From Paraburkholderia lycopersici (GTDB taxonomy: Bacteria; Pseudomonadota; Gammaproteobacteria; Burkholderiales; Burkholderiaceae), in assembly GCF_900096975.1 (NCBI RefSeq), contig NZ_FMYQ01000003.1:62001-126000 (forward strand): a stretch of 64,000 nucleotides of DNA, given 5' to 3'. Positions within the stretch are counted from its first letter, which is position 1. Each line of letters starts with the position of its first letter. The position numbers and the translations under genes were made by a program. Under the pieces are notes generated by a model, which saw only the letters and a program-made list of their open reading frames with translations, had not been told where the DNA came from and ran no database searches. Shown one piece after another: positions 28,463 to 39,710 of the stretch.

Positions 28463-29017
28463 TTAGTTGCTGTTGCTGCCGGCGCTGCCGGACGCCGCGA
28501 GCGCCTTCAGCACCTGGTCGGTGATGTCGATGCGCGGGCTCACGTACACCGCTTCCTGCACGATCAGGTCGTAGTGCTGTTGCTCGGCAATCTGCTTGAT
28601 CACCTTGTTCGCACGGTCGAGCACCGCCGCGAGTTCTTCGTTGCGGCGCTGGTTCAGGTCTTCGCGGAATTCGCGCTGCTTGCGCTGGAAGTCGCTGTCG
28701 AGCGCCGAAAGATCGCGTTGCTTCTGCGCGCGATCGGTCGGCGACATCGACGCGCCGCTCTTGTCGAGCGAATCGGACATCGACTTCAGGCGCTGCGCCA
28801 TGTCCTGCAGATCCTTGTCGCGCTTGGCGAACTCGGCTTCGAGTTTGGTCTGCGCGGCCTTCGCGGGAGCGGATTCGCGCAGGATGCGATCGGAGTTCAC
28901 CGCCGCGATCCTTGCTTCCTGCGCTTGCGCCGCGCCCATGCCGAAACCGAGCAGCGCCAGCGACACGGTAACGGCCCCGATCGCCCGTCTGGAAAACATA
29001 CCCGTTAGCAAATTCAT
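28463..29017 (-). CDS. skp: Periplasmic chaperone Skp (OmpH family)
   Basis: A 184-residue periplasmic chaperone that holds unfolded outer-membrane proteins for delivery to BamA. A Sec signal peptide covers about the first 32 residues (IGAVTVSLALLGFGMGAAQA). The mature protein starts EARIAAVNSDRILRES and is mostly long, charged, coiled-coil helices with many Lys, Arg, Gln and Glu, typical of Skp arms. The start is uncertain: ATG 29017 has AGAGG directly against it, and ATG 28999 (MFSRR) is possible. It sits between bamA and lpxD, as in most relatives. Confidence 0.93.
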   Translation of the reverse strand: MNLLTGMFSRRAIGAVTVSLALLGFGMGAAQAQEARIAAVNSDRILRESAPAKAAQTKLEAEFAKRDKDLQDMAQRLKSMSDSLDKSGASMSPTDRAQKQRDLSALDSDFQRKQREFREDLNQRRNEELAAVLDRANKVIKQIAEQQHYDLIVQEAVYVSPRIDITDQVLKALAASGSAGSNSN

Positions 29018-29072
29018 CCTCTCGTTTCCTGGGTTCCGGCGCCGCGCTTCGCGGCACCGGGCTGAACATACG

Positions 29073-31379
29073 TCAGAATGCCGTCCCGATCTGGAACTGG
29101 AACTTCTGGTACTGGTCGCCATCGTGCTTGACGAGCGGGAAGCCAAGGCTCAGCTTGAGCGGGCCGATCGGCGAGATCCACGCAAGACCGAAACCGTAGC
29201 TGTAACGCAGGCCGTTCGAGCCGATGCTCGTGCCTTCGTCGCCCCAGACGTTACCACCATCGACGAACGTGAAGACTCGCAGCGTGCGGTCGTAGCCCGT
29301 GCCCGGCAACGGGAAGGTCAGTTCGACGTTGCCGACGAGCATCTTCGAACCGCCGATCGGGTCGTTCGTCGTCCTGTCGCGCGGACCCAGCGAGCTCGGC
29401 TCATAGCCACGCACCGAACCGATACCGCCCGCGTAGTAGTTCTTGAAGATCGGGTATGGCTTGCCGCCGAGGCCGTTGCCGTAGCCGCCCTGGAAGTTCA
29501 GCCCCAGCACGAAGCCGCGCGCGAAGGAGTAGTAGTACTGCGCCTGCACGTCGGCCTTGTAGTACTGCGTACCGCCGACCGGCGTGCCGTATTCGGCGTT
29601 CGCCTGCGTGAAGTAGCCCTTGCTCGGCACGAGCGCGCTGTCACGCGCGTCGCGCGACCAGCCGATCGTGAGCGGCACGTTGTTCGAGACACGCCCGAAT
29701 TCATGCACATAGTCGATATAGCTTTGCGGCGTCGCGCCGTCGATGTCGAGCGTGTCCTGCTCGAAACCGGCACCGAAGTAGACCGTATCGACTTCCGAGA
29801 ACGGAATGCCGAACTTGAGGTCGCCGCCCATCGTGATGATGCGGAAGCTCGAATCGGTCGAGTAGTACAGCGGCTGGTACGTGCGGTAGTAAACGTCGGT
29901 AATGCGCTTGATGCCGTCGACCGTGAAGTACGGGTCCACCTGCGTGACGGCCAGCGTGCGGTACGTCTTCGCGGTGTTCACGTTCACCGAGAGCGACGTG
30001 CCCGAACCGAACACGTTGTCCTGCGACACGCCCGCCGACAGCACCACCTTGTCCGTGGACGAGAAGCCCGCACCCAGCGTAATCGCGCCGGTCGGCTTTT
30101 CGGCGACCTTCACGTTCACGTCCACCTGGTCGGCCGTGCCTTCCACGGGCACCGTGGTCACGTCGACGTCGGTGAAGTAGCCCAAACGGTTGATGCGGTC
30201 CTTCGAGAGCGCAAGACGGTTCGAGTCGAACCACGAACTTTCGAGCTGGCGCATTTCGCGTCGCACGACTTCGTCGCGCGTACGCGTGTTGCCCACCACG
30301 TTGATGCGGCGCACGTAGACGCGGCGGCTCGGATCGACCTGCAGCGTGAGGTCGACCGTATGATTGGCCTGGTCGATCTGCGGCAGCGCATTGACGGTTG
30401 CGAACGCGTAGCCGTATTCGCCGAGCTTGTCGACGATGGCCTTGGTCGTGGCCTGCAGCTTTTCGGCCGAGAAAGTATCGCCCGGCTTGATCTTGATCAG
30501 CTTCTTGAGCTCGGCCTCGCGATCGAGCAGGTTGCCGGACAGGTGGACGCCCGACACCTTGTACGGCTCACCCTCGTGGATGCCGATGGTGAGGTACATG
30601 TCCTTCTTGTCGGGCGAGATCGAGACCTGCGTCGAGTCGATGTTGAACTCGAGGTAGCCGTGATTCAGGTAGTACGAGCGCACGTTCTCGAGGTCGCCCG
30701 TAAGCTTTTCCTTCGAGTAGAGGTCGTTTTTCGTGTACCACGAGAACCAGTTAGGCGTGGAGAGCTGCATCTCCGAAAGGAGCGTGCCGGTGCTGTACGT
30801 CTTGTTGCCGATGAAGTTGATCTGGCGGATCTTCGCGCTCGGACCTTCGACGACCGAGAACAGCAGCCCGACGCGATTGCGGTCGATCGGCGTGACCGTG
30901 GTCGTGACCTCGGCGGCGTAGAAGCCGCGCGTGAGGTACTGGCGCTTGAGCTCCTGCTCGGCCTTGTCGACGAGTGCCTTGTCGTAGTAGCGGCCTTGCG
31001 AGAGGCCGACCGCGCGCAGCGCCTTGGTGAGATTGTCCTTGTCGAATTCCTTGATGCCCGCGAAGTCGATCGTGCCGATGGCCGGGCGCTCCTGCACCTG
31101 CACCACCACCACCCCGCCTTCGGCGGCGATCTTCACGTCGTTGAAGAAGCCCGTCGCATAGAGTGCGCGGATGGCCTCGGACGCCTTTTCGTCGGTAAAC
31201 GTGTCGCCTTGCTTGATCGGCAGGTAGGCGAACACCGTGCCCGGCTCGACGCGTTGCAGCCCTTCGATGCGGATGTCCTGAACCACGAAAGGCGTCGTTG
31301 CTGCGTGGGCAACGAGTCCATGTGCGGCGATCGCCGCGGCCGCAACCGTTTTTGGAACCAAGCGATGAGGTCTAAACAA
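29073..31379 (-). CDS. bamA: Outer-membrane assembly factor BamA
   Basis: A 768-residue outer-membrane protein that inserts beta-barrel proteins. After a signal peptide ending near AHGLVAHA, five POTRA domains run from VQDIRIEGLQRVEPGTVF to about residue 400. The C-terminal 16-strand barrel includes the lid motif GGIGSVRGYEPSSLGPR and ends in FQFQIGTAF with a terminal Phe. I placed the start at a TTG at 31379 (FRPHRLVPKT follows), with GGGGAAG just upstream; in-frame sequence back to 31451 overlaps rseP and is not family-like. It lies between rseP and skp. Confidence 0.96.
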   Translation of the reverse strand: MFRPHRLVPKTVAAAAIAAHGLVAHAATTPFVVQDIRIEGLQRVEPGTVFAYLPIKQGDTFTDEKASEAIRALYATGFFNDVKIAAEGGVVVVQVQERPAIGTIDFAGIKEFDKDNLTKALRAVGLSQGRYYDKALVDKAEQELKRQYLTRGFYAAEVTTTVTPIDRNRVGLLFSVVEGPSAKIRQINFIGNKTYSTGTLLSEMQLSTPNWFSWYTKNDLYSKEKLTGDLENVRSYYLNHGYLEFNIDSTQVSISPDKKDMYLTIGIHEGEPYKVSGVHLSGNLLDREAELKKLIKIKPGDTFSAEKLQATTKAIVDKLGEYGYAFATVNALPQIDQANHTVDLTLQVDPSRRVYVRRINVVGNTRTRDEVVRREMRQLESSWFDSNRLALSKDRINRLGYFTDVDVTTVPVEGTADQVDVNVKVAEKPTGAITLGAGFSSTDKVVLSAGVSQDNVFGSGTSLSVNVNTAKTYRTLAVTQVDPYFTVDGIKRITDVYYRTYQPLYYSTDSSFRIITMGGDLKFGIPFSEVDTVYFGAGFEQDTLDIDGATPQSYIDYVHEFGRVSNNVPLTIGWSRDARDSALVPSKGYFTQANAEYGTPVGGTQYYKADVQAQYYYSFARGFVLGLNFQGGYGNGLGGKPYPIFKNYYAGGIGSVRGYEPSSLGPRDRTTNDPIGGSKMLVGNVELTFPLPGTGYDRTLRVFTFVDGGNVWGDEGTSIGSNGLRYSYGFGLAWISPIGPLKLSLGFPLVKHDGDQYQKFQFQIGTAF

Positions 31380-31447
31380 CGTGCTTCCCCAATTATGTAT
31401 AGCTGCATCAGATCGGGCGGCCCGCCCTCGGACGCCGCCAGACATCT

Positions 31448-32836
31448 TCAAAAATGGATTAACCGAGCCAGATCGTTGAACAACGCGATCGCCGACAGCG
31501 CGACGATGCAGGCCAGCCCCGCTCGCTGCAGTACAAGCTGCCAGCGATCCGATACGGCTTTGCCCGTTACGGCTTCAACCAGATAATATAACAGATGCCC
31601 CCCGTCCAATACCGGAATTGGGAGCAGATTCAGCACACCGAGGCTGATGCTCACGAGGGCGAGGAACGATAAAAATGCGGATGGGCCGAGTCTCGCGCTC
31701 TTTCCTGCATAGTCGGCAATCGTCACCGGGCCCGACAGATTCTTCAGCGACGCTTCGCCCGTGACCATGCGGCCGAACATCCGCAGCGAATAGACCGCGA
31801 TGTCCCACGTGCGGTACGCGCCAAGGCGCACACTCTCGAGCGGCCCGTAACGCACGTCCACCGAAGGCGCCTGTGCCGAGAGCGCCGCGCCGATCCGCCC
31901 GACTTCCTCGCCCGTCTGCACGTCGCGCTGCGGCGCGGGCGTGATCGTCAGCGTGAGCGCCTGCTGCGTATGCCGGGCGACGTCGTCGCGCGCGACCGTG
32001 AGCCGCACGGGCTTGCCGGCGTGGGTCTTCACATAGGCGATGAATGTCGTTGCGCTGTCCACGGGACGCCCGTCGATGGCACGCAGTTGATCGCCGGCTT
32101 GCAGTCCGGCATGTTGCGCCGCACTACCCGCCTCCACGGCCGCCACCTTCAGCGCGCTGCCGCCCGCTTCGAGGCCGAGCTTCGACATGAAGTCGTCGTC
32201 GAGGTCCTTGCTGGTGAGGTGCGAGAGATCGAGCGGGAAATCGTAGGTCCCGGCGCCGTCACGCGCGGAAAGGACGACATGGCCCTGATCGAATGCCGAG
32301 GCAAGCAGCTTCCAGCGCAGATCGGACCACGAACGCACGGGCTCGGTCTCGCTGCCGGTTGCATCGCTTACCGAAAGAATCGTCTCGCCACCCTGGAAGC
32401 CGGCCTGCGCCGCCGCCGACTGCGCGGGCGGCGCCGCGACGATGGCCGACTGCTCGGTCACCCCGCTCGCGTACACGACCGAAAAGAGCACGACGGCAAG
32501 CAGGAAATTGGCGATGGGCCCCGCCGCGACAATCGCAATGCGCTTGCCGACCGACTGCCGGTTGAACGCGTGAGGCAAATCGCGCGAGGCAATCGTGTCG
32601 GGCGACTCCCGCTCGTCGAGCATCTTCACGTAGCCGCCGAGCGGCAGCGCCGAGATCGTCCACTCGGTGCCGCTCTTCTTGCTGACCCACTGCACGAGCG
32701 GCCGGCCGAATCCGATCGAGAAGCGCAGGACCTTCACGCCGCACAGGCGCGCGACGCTGTAATGCCCGTACTCGTGCACGACGACCAGCACGCCGATCGC
32801 AACGACGAATGCGACCAGTTCGGTAAGCAGGTTCAT
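31448..32836 (-). CDS. rseP: Site-2 intramembrane metalloprotease RseP
   Basis: A 462-residue inner-membrane zinc protease that cuts anti-sigma factor RseA to release the envelope-stress sigma factor. The zinc motif HEYGH is in the first membrane helix (VVVHEYGHYSVARL), and the third ligand motif is LNLLPIPVLDGG. Two PDZ domains occupy the periplasmic loop (around AAAQAGFQGGETILSV and AAQHAGLQAGDQLRAIDGRP). ATG at 32836. It is upstream of bamA by 68 bases; the genomic pairing with bamA is widespread. Confidence 0.96.
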   Translation of the reverse strand: MNLLTELVAFVVAIGVLVVVHEYGHYSVARLCGVKVLRFSIGFGRPLVQWVSKKSGTEWTISALPLGGYVKMLDERESPDTIASRDLPHAFNRQSVGKRIAIVAAGPIANFLLAVVLFSVVYASGVTEQSAIVAAPPAQSAAAQAGFQGGETILSVSDATGSETEPVRSWSDLRWKLLASAFDQGHVVLSARDGAGTYDFPLDLSHLTSKDLDDDFMSKLGLEAGGSALKVAAVEAGSAAQHAGLQAGDQLRAIDGRPVDSATTFIAYVKTHAGKPVRLTVARDDVARHTQQALTLTITPAPQRDVQTGEEVGRIGAALSAQAPSVDVRYGPLESVRLGAYRTWDIAVYSLRMFGRMVTGEASLKNLSGPVTIADYAGKSARLGPSAFLSFLALVSISLGVLNLLPIPVLDGGHLLYYLVEAVTGKAVSDRWQLVLQRAGLACIVALSAIALFNDLARLIHF

Positions 32837-32969
32837 GAGCGCCTCCTTGGCTGGGAGCAGCGCGTCGGTGCGGTAGCGGCCCCGAAGTCGGGCTCGCGGG
32901 CCTGATTGGCCACCAAGGGGCCAACTGAAGGGCCGCTGCGCGCCCCTTCGGCGAGCCCCCTGTAGCCTG

Positions 32970-34151
32970 TCAGGCCGGCACCGGCAGGCTGCCGATGATG
33001 GTGTGAGCCGCGCGGCGGGCGGCCGCGTCGGCTTCGAGCACGACTTCGAGACTCGACGCGCTGCGGTTCTCGAGCGCGTTGAGCACGGCGTCCACTGTCT
33101 GGGCGATCGCCATGAAGCCGATGCGTCGGTTCAAAAATGCTTCGACCGCGACCTCGTTGGCCGCGTTGAGCGCCGCGCTGGCCACGCCGCCGGCGGCCAA
33201 CGCCTGCATGGCGAGCGCGAGGCACGGGAAGCGCGCGTAATCGGGCTGTTCGAACGTGAGCGTCGCGATCTGGGCGAGATCGAGCTGGGCGACGCCGGAA
33301 TCGACACGATCGGGGTACGCGAGCGCGTGCGCGATCGGCGTGCGCATGTCGGGATTGCCCAGTTGCGCGAGCACCGACCCATCGGCATACGAGACCATCG
33401 AGTGAATCACGCTCTGCGGATGAATCAGCACGTCGATGCGCTCGCCCGGCAGATCGAACAGGTAGTGCGCCTCGATCACTTCGAGGCCCTTGTTCATCAT
33501 CGTGGCCGAGTCGACGGAGATCTTGCGGCCCATCGACCAGTTCGGGTGCTTGCAGGCCTCGTCGGGCGTCACGTTCGCGAGCGTCGAGGGCTCGCGCGTG
33601 CGGAACGGGCCGCCCGAAGCGGTAAGGATGATCTTCGTGACGCCGGCGCGCTGCGCGTTTTCGCGCGGAAAGCACTGGAAGACGGCGTTGTGCTCGCTGT
33701 CGAGCGGCAGCAGCACGGCGCCGCTGTCGCACACGGCGTCGATGAAGATATCGCCCGACATCACGAGCGCTTCCTTGTTGGCGAGCAGGATCCGCTTGCC
33801 AGCCTTCGCCGCGGCGAGCGTCGGCCCGAGACCCGCCGCGCCGACGATGGCCGCGACCACGGTGTCGCAGCCGTCGCTCCTGGAGACTTCGACGAGCGCC
33901 TGCGGCCCATAGGTCACGACGGTCTTCGAACCGGCCTCGCGCAGCTTGCGCTCGACCTGCGCGGCCGTGTCGGCGTCGCCTACCACGGCCACTTCCGGCG
34001 CGAAGCGCAGGCATTGTTCGACGAGCTTCTCGCCGTTGCGGTGCGCGGTGAGCGCATAGACCGAGAAGCGTTGCGGATGACGCGCGACCACGTCGAGCGT
34101 GCTGTCTCCGATCGAGCCCGTGGAACCGAGCAGAGTGAGTCGTTTTTGCAT
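32970..34151 (-). CDS. dxr: 1-deoxy-D-xylulose 5-phosphate reductoisomerase
   Basis: A 393-residue NADPH-dependent enzyme of the MEP pathway that makes methylerythritol phosphate, the substrate of IspD encoded elsewhere in this window. The NADPH loop is [17 protein letters not shown]. Active-site segments are [45 protein letters not shown] and [13 protein letters not shown] used the ATG at 34151, with AGAG about 8 bases upstream; a TTG at 34157 would add two residues. It sits between cdsA and rseP. Confidence 0.97.
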   Translation of the reverse strand: MQKRLTLLGSTGSIGDSTLDVVARHPQRFSVYALTAHRNGEKLVEQCLRFAPEVAVVGDADTAAQVERKLREAGSKTVVTYGPQALVEVSRSDGCDTVVAAIVGAAGLGPTLAAAKAGKRILLANKEALVMSGDIFIDAVCDSGAVLLPLDSEHNAVFQCFPRENAQRAGVTKIILTASGGPFRTREPSTLANVTPDEACKHPNWSMGRKISVDSATMMNKGLEVIEAHYLFDLPGERIDVLIHPQSVIHSMVSYADGSVLAQLGNPDMRTPIAHALAYPDRVDSGVAQLDLAQIATLTFEQPDYARFPCLALAMQALAAGGVASAALNAANEVAVEAFLNRRIGFMAIAQTVDAVLNALENRSASSLEVVLEADAAARRAAHTIIGSLPVPA

Positions 34152-34175
34152 ATTCAAATCTCTAGCCGAGCGCCT

Positions 34176-34985
34176 CTAGCCGAGCAACAGCATGGCGAGC
34201 GGCAGCACGGGCAACAACGCGTCGATGCGGTCGAGCACTCCGCCGTGGCCCGGCAGAAGGCCGCTCGAATCCTTCACGCCGGCCTGGCGCTTCAGCATCG
34301 ACTCGAACAGATCACCGATCACGCTGAACGCGACCAGCACGGTAAGCACAAAAAGCGCGCGGCCGAGCCCGATCTGGGCGGCAAGCGCGGAATACAGCGT
34401 GGGTTCGAACGCGTGCAGCGCGATCGCCGCGCCGGACACCACCATCACGGCGGCCCATCCGCCCGCGGCTCCCTCCCAGGTCTTGCCGGGGCTGATCGCG
34501 GGCGCGAGCTTATGCTTTCCGAATGCCTTACCTGCGAAGTATGCGCCGATATCGGCCAGCCAGACGACGAGCAGGAGGGACAGGACGAACGCCACGCCCG
34601 CCGTGCGCGCGACGACGAGCGCATGCCAGCAGGCTGCGAAGATGACGAGCCCGGCCAGGAGCAGGAAAACGCGCCAGGGACCCGCAGCGAGCGCCGGCTT
34701 GCGCAGCAGCACGTAAGGGCCGGCGATGATCCAGAACACGCCCGCCGCCTGAAAGAGCGGCCGGGGCGCGGGCAGGCGCGTACTGAGCGCCACGACGACC
34801 GCCGCGACGACGGCATAGACGATCGATCCCGCGGCCCCCCCCTTCAGGAGACGCGCCCATTCCCACGCGGCGAACACGACGACGATGCCGATGAGCGCGC
34901 CGAACGCCGCCACCGGCGCGAACAGCGTGACTGGCAGGAAAACGGCCAGCAGGACGAGCGCCGTGATGACGCGGGTTTTTAGCAT
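34176..34985 (-). CDS. cdsA: Phosphatidate cytidylyltransferase
   Basis: A 269-residue inner-membrane enzyme that makes CDP-diacylglycerol from phosphatidate and CTP, the branch point for all phospholipids including cardiolipin. Seven or eight hydrophobic segments are visible. The C-terminal family signature is spread over [21 protein letters not shown] and [17 protein letters not shown]. The ATG at 34985 overlaps the uppS stop by 7 bases (ATGCTAA), so the two are translationally coupled. It ends 24 bases before the dxr start. Confidence 0.97.
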   Translation of the reverse strand: MLKTRVITALVLLAVFLPVTLFAPVAAFGALIGIVVVFAAWEWARLLKGGAAGSIVYAVVAAVVVALSTRLPAPRPLFQAAGVFWIIAGPYVLLRKPALAAGPWRVFLLLAGLVIFAACWHALVVARTAGVAFVLSLLLVVWLADIGAYFAGKAFGKHKLAPAISPGKTWEGAAGGWAAVMVVSGAAIALHAFEPTLYSALAAQIGLGRALFVLTVLVAFSVIGDLFESMLKRQAGVKDSSGLLPGHGGVLDRIDALLPVLPLAMLLLG

Positions 34986-35755
34986 GAAAGGGAATCTGCG
35001 TTCTGGGCTTCGACCTGGGCGCTCGTGCGGCCGAAACGGCGCTCGCGCTCGGCGTACGACGCAATGGCGCGATTGAGCGCCTCGGCGTCGAAATCCGGCC
35101 AGAACGTATCGGTGAAATAGAACTCGGCGTAAGCGAGTTGCCAGAGCAGGAAGTTGCTCACGCGCTGCTCGCCGCCGGTGCGGATGAAGAGATCGGGCTC
35201 GGGCGCGTACGCCATCGCCAGATGCTGGGCGAGCGAGTCTTCGGTGACGGGCACCGGCTGGCCCGTGGCGGCGGCCTCTTCGACCAGCTTGCGGGTTGCC
35301 TGCAGGATGTCCCAGCGGCCGCCGTAGTTCGCGGCGATTGTCAGCGTGAGGCGGGTGTTGCGCGCGGTCTTGGTTTGCGCGCGGCGAATCAGGTCCTGGA
35401 TGCGCTCGTTGAACATCGACAGGTCGCCGACCACGCGCAGGCAAATGCCGTTCGCGTGCAGGCGCGCGACCTCGCGTTCAAGCGCGGTGACGAAGAGGCG
35501 CATGAGGAACGACACTTCGTCGGTCGGCCGGCGCCAGTTTTCGGAACTGAATGCAAACAGCGTGACGTACTCGACGCCCCGCTCCACACAGGCCTCGACG
35601 ACCGCGCGCACGGCGTCGACGCCGCGCGTATGACCCGCGACGCGCGGCAGCCGGCGCTGCGTTGCCCAACGGCCATTGCCGTCCATGATGATCGCGATGT
35701 GGCGCGGCACGGCCGCCACGTCGGGCACGCGAACGGTTGAGCTGGTATAGGTCAT
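34979..35755 (-). CDS. uppS: Undecaprenyl diphosphate synthase
   Basis: A 258-residue cis-prenyltransferase that builds the C55 carrier lipid for peptidoglycan and LPS. The catalytic motif [14 protein letters not shown] holds the Mg-binding Asp. [22 protein letters not shown] and [20 protein letters not shown] are the other family blocks. Length is normal apart from a short C-terminal tail that carries the overlap with cdsA. ATG at 35755. It consumes isoprenoid made through the dxr/ispD/ispF pathway in this window. Confidence 0.97.
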   Translation of the reverse strand: MTYTSSTVRVPDVAAVPRHIAIIMDGNGRWATQRRLPRVAGHTRGVDAVRAVVEACVERGVEYVTLFAFSSENWRRPTDEVSFLMRLFVTALEREVARLHANGICLRVVGDLSMFNERIQDLIRRAQTKTARNTRLTLTIAANYGGRWDILQATRKLVEEAAATGQPVPVTEDSLAQHLAMAYAPEPDLFIRTGGEQRVSNFLLWQLAYAEFYFTDTFWPDFDAEALNRAIASYAERERRFGRTSAQVEAQNADSLSC

Positions 35756-35827
35756 GGCCGTCGGACTGTAGCTGCTGGGAAATGGGAAACCGCTTGAAAC
35801 CTTGACGATACTGAGAGCCCGCGGGCC

Positions 35828-36388
35828 TCAGACCGTCATGATCTCGGCTTCCTTCGTCTGCACGAGCTTGTCGATCTCGGCCACGAAGCGGTCCGTCAAC
35901 TTCTGGACGTCGTCGCCGCCGCGACGCTCGTCGTCTTCCGAGATTTCCTTGTCCTTCACGAGCTTCCTGAGCTGCTCGTTGGCGTCGCGACGCAGGTTGC
36001 GCACAGCCACCTTCGCCGTTTCGCCTTCGTTCTTGACGACCTTCGTGAGCTCCTTGCGGCGCTCTTCGGTGAGCGCGGGCATCGGCACGCGGATCAGATC
36101 GCCGTGGGTGGCCGGGTTCAAGCCGAGATCCGACTCCCGGATCGCCTTTTCGATGACTTGCACCATCTTCTTTTCCCACGGCTGCACGCCGATCGTGCGC
36201 GCGTCGACGAGCGTGAGGTTCGCGACCTGCGAGATGGGCACGGGCGAGCCGTAGTAGTCGACCTGGATGTGGTCGAGCAGACCGGTATGGGCGCGGCCCG
36301 TGCGGATTTTCGCCAGATCGCTCTTGAACGCGTCGATCGAACGCTGCATTTTCTGCTCTGCGCCCTTCTTGATGTCAGCCACAGCCAT
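35828..36388 (-). CDS. frr: Ribosome recycling factor
   Basis: A 186-residue factor that, with EF-G, splits the post-termination ribosome. The protein is two domains; the three-helix bundle includes [20 protein letters not shown] near the N-terminus and the C-terminal [20 protein letters not shown]. The hinge and beta domain contain [16 protein letters not shown] and [17 protein letters not shown]. Length is exactly typical. It follows pyrH by about 90 bases that contain two hairpins, in the universal rpsB-tsf-pyrH-frr order. Confidence 0.98.
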   Translation of the reverse strand: MAVADIKKGAEQKMQRSIDAFKSDLAKIRTGRAHTGLLDHIQVDYYGSPVPISQVANLTLVDARTIGVQPWEKKMVQVIEKAIRESDLGLNPATHGDLIRVPMPALTEERRKELTKVVKNEGETAKVAVRNLRRDANEQLRKLVKDKEISEDDERRGGDDVQKLTDRFVAEIDKLVQTKEAEIMTV

Positions 36389-36416
36389 TTTGATACCTCC
36401 GAACCTTCATAACGGA

Positions 36417-36477
36417 ACGGGCCCGCCGACGCGCTGGGGCGGCGCGGCCCGTGTTCGAATCTCTCGTGAAACGAGAG
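36417..36477 (-). repeat. Two hairpins in the pyrH-frr spacer
   Basis: Hairpin one pairs acgggc (36417-36422) with gcccgt (36447-36452), with a further imperfect GC stem. Hairpin two is ctctcg/cgagag (36461-36466 and 36472-36477) directly after the pyrH stop codon on the minus strand. Neither has a T-run, so RNA processing or stability sites are as likely as termination. Confidence 0.5.
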
Positions 36478-36478
36478 T

Positions 36479-37330
<852 letters not shown>

Positions 37331-37439
37331 CTACGCTGCCCACCGCAGCGGATTGCTCCGCTACGGTCCACAACTGTGCTGCAACAACTGCGGTTGCCGC
37401 CTTGTCACGCGCAGCGCGGCAAGGCGGGCCGGTCCGGCT

Positions 37440-38321
37440 TTATTGCTGCTTTGCAGCAGCGACTTGCGCGGCCACTTCGGCGGCGAAGTCGTCCTGGCGC
37501 TTTTCGATGCCTTCGCCGACCACGAACAGCGCGAACTGATGAACCGTCGTGCCGGCGGCCTTCAGCATCTGCTCGATGGTCTGCTTGTCGTTCTTCACGA
37601 ACGGCTGGTTCAGCAGCGAGACTTCCTTCAGGTACTTCTGGACCGCGCCTTCGACCATCTTCGCGACGATCTCGGCCGGCTTGCCCGACTCGGCGGCCTT
37701 CTGCTCGGCGATGCTGCGCTCCTTGGCGATCAGGTCGGCCGGCACGTCGTCCGACGACAGCGAGACCGGCTTCATCGCGGCGATGTGCATCGCGACGTCC
37801 TTGCCGACCTGCTCTTCGGCGCCCGTGTATTCGACCAGCACGCCGATGCGCGTGCCGTGCAGGTAGGACGCCAGCTTGTTCGAGGTCGCGAAGCGCGAGA
37901 AACGGCGGATCGAGAGGTTTTCGCCGATCTTGCCGACCAGCGCGAGGCGCACGGCGTCGACGGTCGAACCGTCGAGCGGCAGCGCCGACAGGGCCGGGAC
38001 GTCGGCCGGGTTCTGCGTGGCGACGAGTTCGGCCACCTTCTTCGCGAACGCGTTGAAATCGTCGTTCTTCGCGACGAAGTCGGTTTCGCAGTTCAGTTCG
38101 ACCACGGCGCCCGCGTTGTCGCCGATGAACGAAGCGATCACGCCTTCAGCCGTAACGCGCGACGCTGCCTTGCTCGCCTTGTTGCCGAGCTTCACGCGCA
38201 GCAGCTCTTCGGCGCGCGCCATGTCGCCGTCGGCTTCCGTCAGCGCCTTCTTGCATTCCATCATCGGCGCGTCGGTCTTCGCGCGCAGTTCTGCCACCAT
38301 GCTTGCGGTAATTGCCGCCAT
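37440..38321 (-). CDS. tsf: Elongation factor Ts
   Basis: A 293-residue nucleotide exchange factor for EF-Tu. The N-terminal UBA-like domain [20 protein letters not shown] is followed by the conserved core motif [15 protein letters not shown], then [10 protein letters not shown] and the C-terminal coiled region. Two adjacent ATGs exist; AAGGAG lies 6 bases before the second (38321), so I used it. It lies downstream of rpsB behind a terminator hairpin, the usual rpsB-tsf arrangement. Confidence 0.98.
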   Translation of the reverse strand: MAAITASMVAELRAKTDAPMMECKKALTEADGDMARAEELLRVKLGNKASKAASRVTAEGVIASFIGDNAGAVVELNCETDFVAKNDDFNAFAKKVAELVATQNPADVPALSALPLDGSTVDAVRLALVGKIGENLSIRRFSRFATSNKLASYLHGTRIGVLVEYTGAEEQVGKDVAMHIAAMKPVSLSSDDVPADLIAKERSIAEQKAAESGKPAEIVAKMVEGAVQKYLKEVSLLNQPFVKNDKQTIEQMLKAAGTTVHQFALFVVGEGIEKRQDDFAAEVAAQVAAAKQQ

Positions 38322-38480
38322 CATTCGCTCCTTGAGTCTGTCTGCTACACGCCGTGCCGCATGCTTCGATGCGACCGGCAGGAATTCGTTTCCGTATCCG
38401 CCTGATGAGAAACGCTTTTTTACAGCTGCTTCTACAGGACTGCGGTGCCGCCCATATGACGCGGCCACAAAAGTCGCGGC

Positions 38481-38514
38481 TTAAAAAAAAGGGGCCTATG
38501 GAAAGCCCCCTTTT
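38481..38514 (-). terminator. Terminator or attenuator between rpsB and tsf
   Basis: Stem aaaaggggc/gccccctttt with a 9-10 base loop; on the minus strand it is followed by a run of eight T residues. It sits about 20 bases past the rpsB stop and would make tsf levels lower than rpsB if read-through is partial. Confidence 0.85.
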
Positions 38515-38534
38515 CTTGCCGGACACGGGGCAGC

Positions 38535-39290
38535 TTACGCCTCCGAATTGACCTCGACGAACTCGTCGTCGCCGTCGTTGCCGCGCACTGCCGCAACGAC
38601 GTCGTTGACCGCGTTCGCACGGCCTTCGAGGATCGCGTCGGCCACGCCTTGCGCGTAGAGCGCAACGGCCTTGCTCGCGTCGTCGTTACCCGGGATCACG
38701 TAGTCGATGCCTTCGGGCGAGTGGTTCGTGTCGACCACGGCGATGACGGGGATGCCCAGCTTGTTGGCTTCCGTCACGGCAATCTTGTGGTAGCCGACGT
38801 CGACCACAAAAATCGCGTCCGGAATGCCGCCCATGTCCTTCACGCCGCCGATCGACTTTTGCAGCTTGGCGATTTCGCGTTCGAACAGGAGCGCTTCCTT
38901 CTTGCTCATCTTTTCGAGTTCGCCCGCTTCGACGGCGGCTTCCATGTCCTTCAGGCGCTTGATCGAAACCTTCAGCGTCTTGAAGTTGGTCAGCATGCCG
39001 CCGAGCCAGCGCGCGTTCACGAACGGCATGCCGGCGCGTTGCGCTTCGGCTGCGATCGTGTCGCGCGACTGGCGCTTCGTGCCGACGAACAGGATCGTGC
39101 CGCGGTTCGCTGCCAGTTGACGCACGTACTTCAGCGCGTCGTTGTACATCGGCAGCGTTTTTTCGAGGTTGATGATGTGAATCTTGTTGCGATGACCGAA
39201 GATGAAGGGGGCCATCTTCGGGTTCCAGAAGCGCGTCTGGTGACCGAAGTGGACACCGGCTTCCAGCATTTGGCGCATGGTAACTGCCAT
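38535..39290 (-). CDS. rpsB: 30S ribosomal protein S2
   Basis: A 251-residue small-subunit protein needed for S1 binding. It begins [20 protein letters not shown] and contains [22 protein letters not shown], the S2 signature near [16 protein letters not shown], and [24 protein letters not shown]. The C-terminal tail is acidic ([13 protein letters not shown]). It is the first gene of the long minus-strand cluster, preceded by a leader of about 250 nt and a good promoter at 39555-39584. S2 commonly represses its own leader, which the length here would allow. Confidence 0.98.
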   Translation of the reverse strand: MAVTMRQMLEAGVHFGHQTRFWNPKMAPFIFGHRNKIHIINLEKTLPMYNDALKYVRQLAANRGTILFVGTKRQSRDTIAAEAQRAGMPFVNARWLGGMLTNFKTLKVSIKRLKDMEAAVEAGELEKMSKKEALLFEREIAKLQKSIGGVKDMGGIPDAIFVVDVGYHKIAVTEANKLGIPVIAVVDTNHSPEGIDYVIPGNDDASKAVALYAQGVADAILEGRANAVNDVVAAVRGNDGDDEFVEVNSEA

Positions 39291-39710
39291 GAGAAATTCT
39301 CCGCTAGGGTTTGGGTCTTAAGCCGGCTGCCGTATCGGTGCGCTGCCCCGCCATATCCACGGGAACGACGCGCCCGACACCCTGGGTGCGCCGGCTTGCG
39401 AGTGTGCTGCCTGAAGAAGATGCTTCCGGATGTTCTTCGCGCGGCCTGCCAGTCACCTGCCCTGACAAGCCGCTCCGCGGCAACGGCGGATCGGCCGCCC
39501 GCCATGCTTAAAGCAAGAATTAACGCGAAAGCATGGGAAACGACGTAGCCGAAGAGTATAGCACGCAAACGATACTTTTCTCAAGACAGCTACTGCCCGC
39601 GCAATGAGCGCGGGCAGGCGCAGCAGACCGCGACGGGTTTTTCAAAAGCCAGCGACGGCCCGCATTAGGTGCGATAATTCGATATTCGACTGCATTTTCG
39701 GGCGTACACC
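39291..39710. other. rpsB-map divergent spacer with long rpsB leader
   Basis: No gene is visible in these 420 bases. The minus-strand leader of rpsB occupies about 39291-39545 and is rich in GC inverted repeats. The rpsB promoter is at 39555-39584, and a weaker candidate extended -10 for map (TGCGATAAT) is near 39670-39678. Confidence 0.5.
39555..39584 (-). promoter_or_regulatory. Sigma-70 promoter of rpsB
   Basis: On the minus strand, TTGAGA (39579-39584) and TATACT (39555-39560) are separated by 18 bases, close to consensus in both boxes. It is about 265 bases upstream of the rpsB start. Confidence 0.7.

Noticed and set aside
28596..31586. Plus-strand open frame of almost 1000 codons over skp and bamA
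   Set aside because: It is antisense to two recognisable genes and has no domain.
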